64,000 bases of DNA from Clostridium manihotivorum (lineage in GTDB: Bacteria > Bacillota > Clostridia > Clostridiales > Clostridiaceae). The DNA lies in the NCBI RefSeq assembly GCF_004015185.1, contig NZ_CP025746.1, positions 5,907,776 through 5,971,775 of the forward strand. The letters are read 5' to 3'. Positions within the stretch are counted from its first letter, which is position 1; each line of letters begins with the position of its first letter. Of this stretch, positions 63,397 through 64,000 are shown piece after piece. Under the pieces are notes generated by a model, which saw only the letters and a program-made list of their open reading frames with translations, made no database searches and was not told the DNA's origin. The position numbers and the translations under genes were made by a program.

Positions 63397-64000
63397 ATGA
63401 ATAAACGAAGCTTTTGCAAAAAAACTTATAATATAGAAGAAAATAATAAACCTAGCACTTTTTTAAGCTTTAAGAACTTACTAAAATTTTTAGGTCCAGC
63501 CTTTATTGTAAGTGTTGCATATGTGGATCCTGGAAACTTTGCAACTAATATCAGTGGCGGCTCCACCTTTAATTACAGTCTACTATGGGTTATTTTATGG
63601 AGTAACCTAATGGCTATATTCCTTCAAATAATGTCTGCAAAATTAGGTATAGCAACCAATAAAAATCTAACTGAGATGTGCAGAGAAGTATTTTCAAAGA
63701 AAGCTAATTGGTTCTTTTACATCGTGTCAACTCTTGCAGCAATGGCCACTACTCTAGCTGAATTTGTAGGTGCTGTTTTAGGACTTTACTTATTACTTCA
63801 TATTCCTATATCTTACGCAGTAGTAATAACTACAATAATAACTTTATCAATTGTCTATCTTCAAAAATATGGCCAACGAGTTGTTGAAGTTGTTATTACA
63901 ATATTGATTGCTGTAATCTGCATAGCCTATACCATAGAATTATTTCTTGCCAAACCAGATTGGTCTCAAGTAGCTATTCATACTTTATTGCCTTCCATTC
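63397..64000 (+). CDS. mntH: NRAMP-family divalent metal (Mn2+) transporter, partial
   Basis: The first 201 residues are visible; the gene runs off the window. The NRAMP signature AYVDPGNFATN in helix 1, with its Asp and Asn metal ligands, is present, followed by several hydrophobic helices and AEFVGAVLGL of helix 3. It imports Mn2+ (or Fe2+) with protons. GAGGGTG precedes the ATG. It is divergent from mntR. Confidence 0.92.
   Translation, partial: MNKRSFCKKTYNIEENNKPSTFLSFKNLLKFLGPAFIVSVAYVDPGNFATNISGGSTFNYSLLWVILWSNLMAIFLQIMSAKLGIATNKNLTEMCREVFSKKANWFFYIVSTLAAMATTLAEFVGAVLGLYLLLHIPISYAVVITTIITLSIVYLQKYGQRVVEVVITILIAVICIAYTIELFLAKPDWSQVAIHTLLPSI

Noticed and set aside
1..64000. tRNA, rRNA, prophage or transposase genes
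   Set aside because: No cloverleaf or rRNA-like stretch, no DDE transposase or integrase, and only the holin-like domain recalls a phage.

Overview
The window is AT-rich (estimated by eye, not computed), with Gram-positive ribosome binding sites (AGGAGG-like), frequent TTG/GTG starts and short intrinsic terminators. Its gene content fits a spore-forming Clostridium-type Firmicute: an alpha/beta-type spore-protein relative, sporulation-kinase-like histidine kinases, an LPXTG surface protein, clostridial cobalamin salvage genes and a group IIC intron. No tRNA, rRNA, CRISPR array, prophage or DNA-transposon transposase gene was found. The species cannot be named from this sequence alone.

Layout. 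0.7-2.0 kb: a nucleotide pyrophosphatase/phosphodiesterase-like enzyme. 2.3-8.9 kb: a minus-strand cobalamin locus, cobT-cobU-cobS-cobC-btuF-btuC-btuD, behind an adenosylcobalamin riboswitch. It couples lower-ligand attachment to corrinoid uptake. 9-14.3 kb: a membrane protein, a double-GNAT acetyltransferase, a Cof-type HAD phosphatase, a glyoxalase-fold protein and oligoendopeptidase F. 14.5-16.5 kb: a GntR-ABC-permease operon with a perfect operator palindrome over its promoter. 16.7-18.7 kb: a HAD hydrolase and threonine ammonia-lyase. 19.0-26.2 kb: a group IIC intron inserted just after the terminator of a 1727-residue LPXTG protein with nine cadherin-like repeats. 26.5-33.9 kb: a guanylate-kinase-like protein, a secreted peptidoglycan-binding protein, an SDR and an enoate-reductase-type flavoenzyme with a divergent PucR-like regulator, an MFS remnant and a MobB-like GTPase. 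34.1-37.8 kb: a chemoreceptor, a TetR regulator and a holin-papain fusion. 38.2-41.7 kb: a divergent small acid-soluble spore protein and a MacB/FtsX-type ABC exporter. 41.8-49.8 kb: three large sensory proteins (MASE3 kinase, CHASE4-GGDEF-HD-GYP, hybrid kinase). 50-55.5 kb: an FAD oxidoreductase, a DUF1284 protein, an EamA exporter and a GH43 arabinan-active enzyme. 56-58.9 kb: a pentapeptide-repeat K+ channel, DUF421 and DUF4363. 59.4-63.2 kb: a TetR regulator, oleate hydratase, a methyltransferase and an MntR-type repressor. At the right edge an NRAMP Mn transporter runs off the window.

The most striking layer is non-coding. At least five dispersed repeat families, mostly hairpin or fold-back elements, lie between genes: a 240-bp fold-back element duplicated around the DUF1284 gene, with half-copies elsewhere; a 98-bp hairpin element; a roughly 110-bp element with GTACCACTT arms; a second roughly 110-bp element; and a terminator-associated motif. 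There is also a 187-189-bp tandem array carrying three terminators. A second regulatory signal is a palindrome, AACGANNNNTCGTT, placed exactly 34 nt upstream of both the chemoreceptor and the GGDEF-HD-GYP gene. It suggests a small TetR regulon linking chemotaxis and cyclic-di-GMP.
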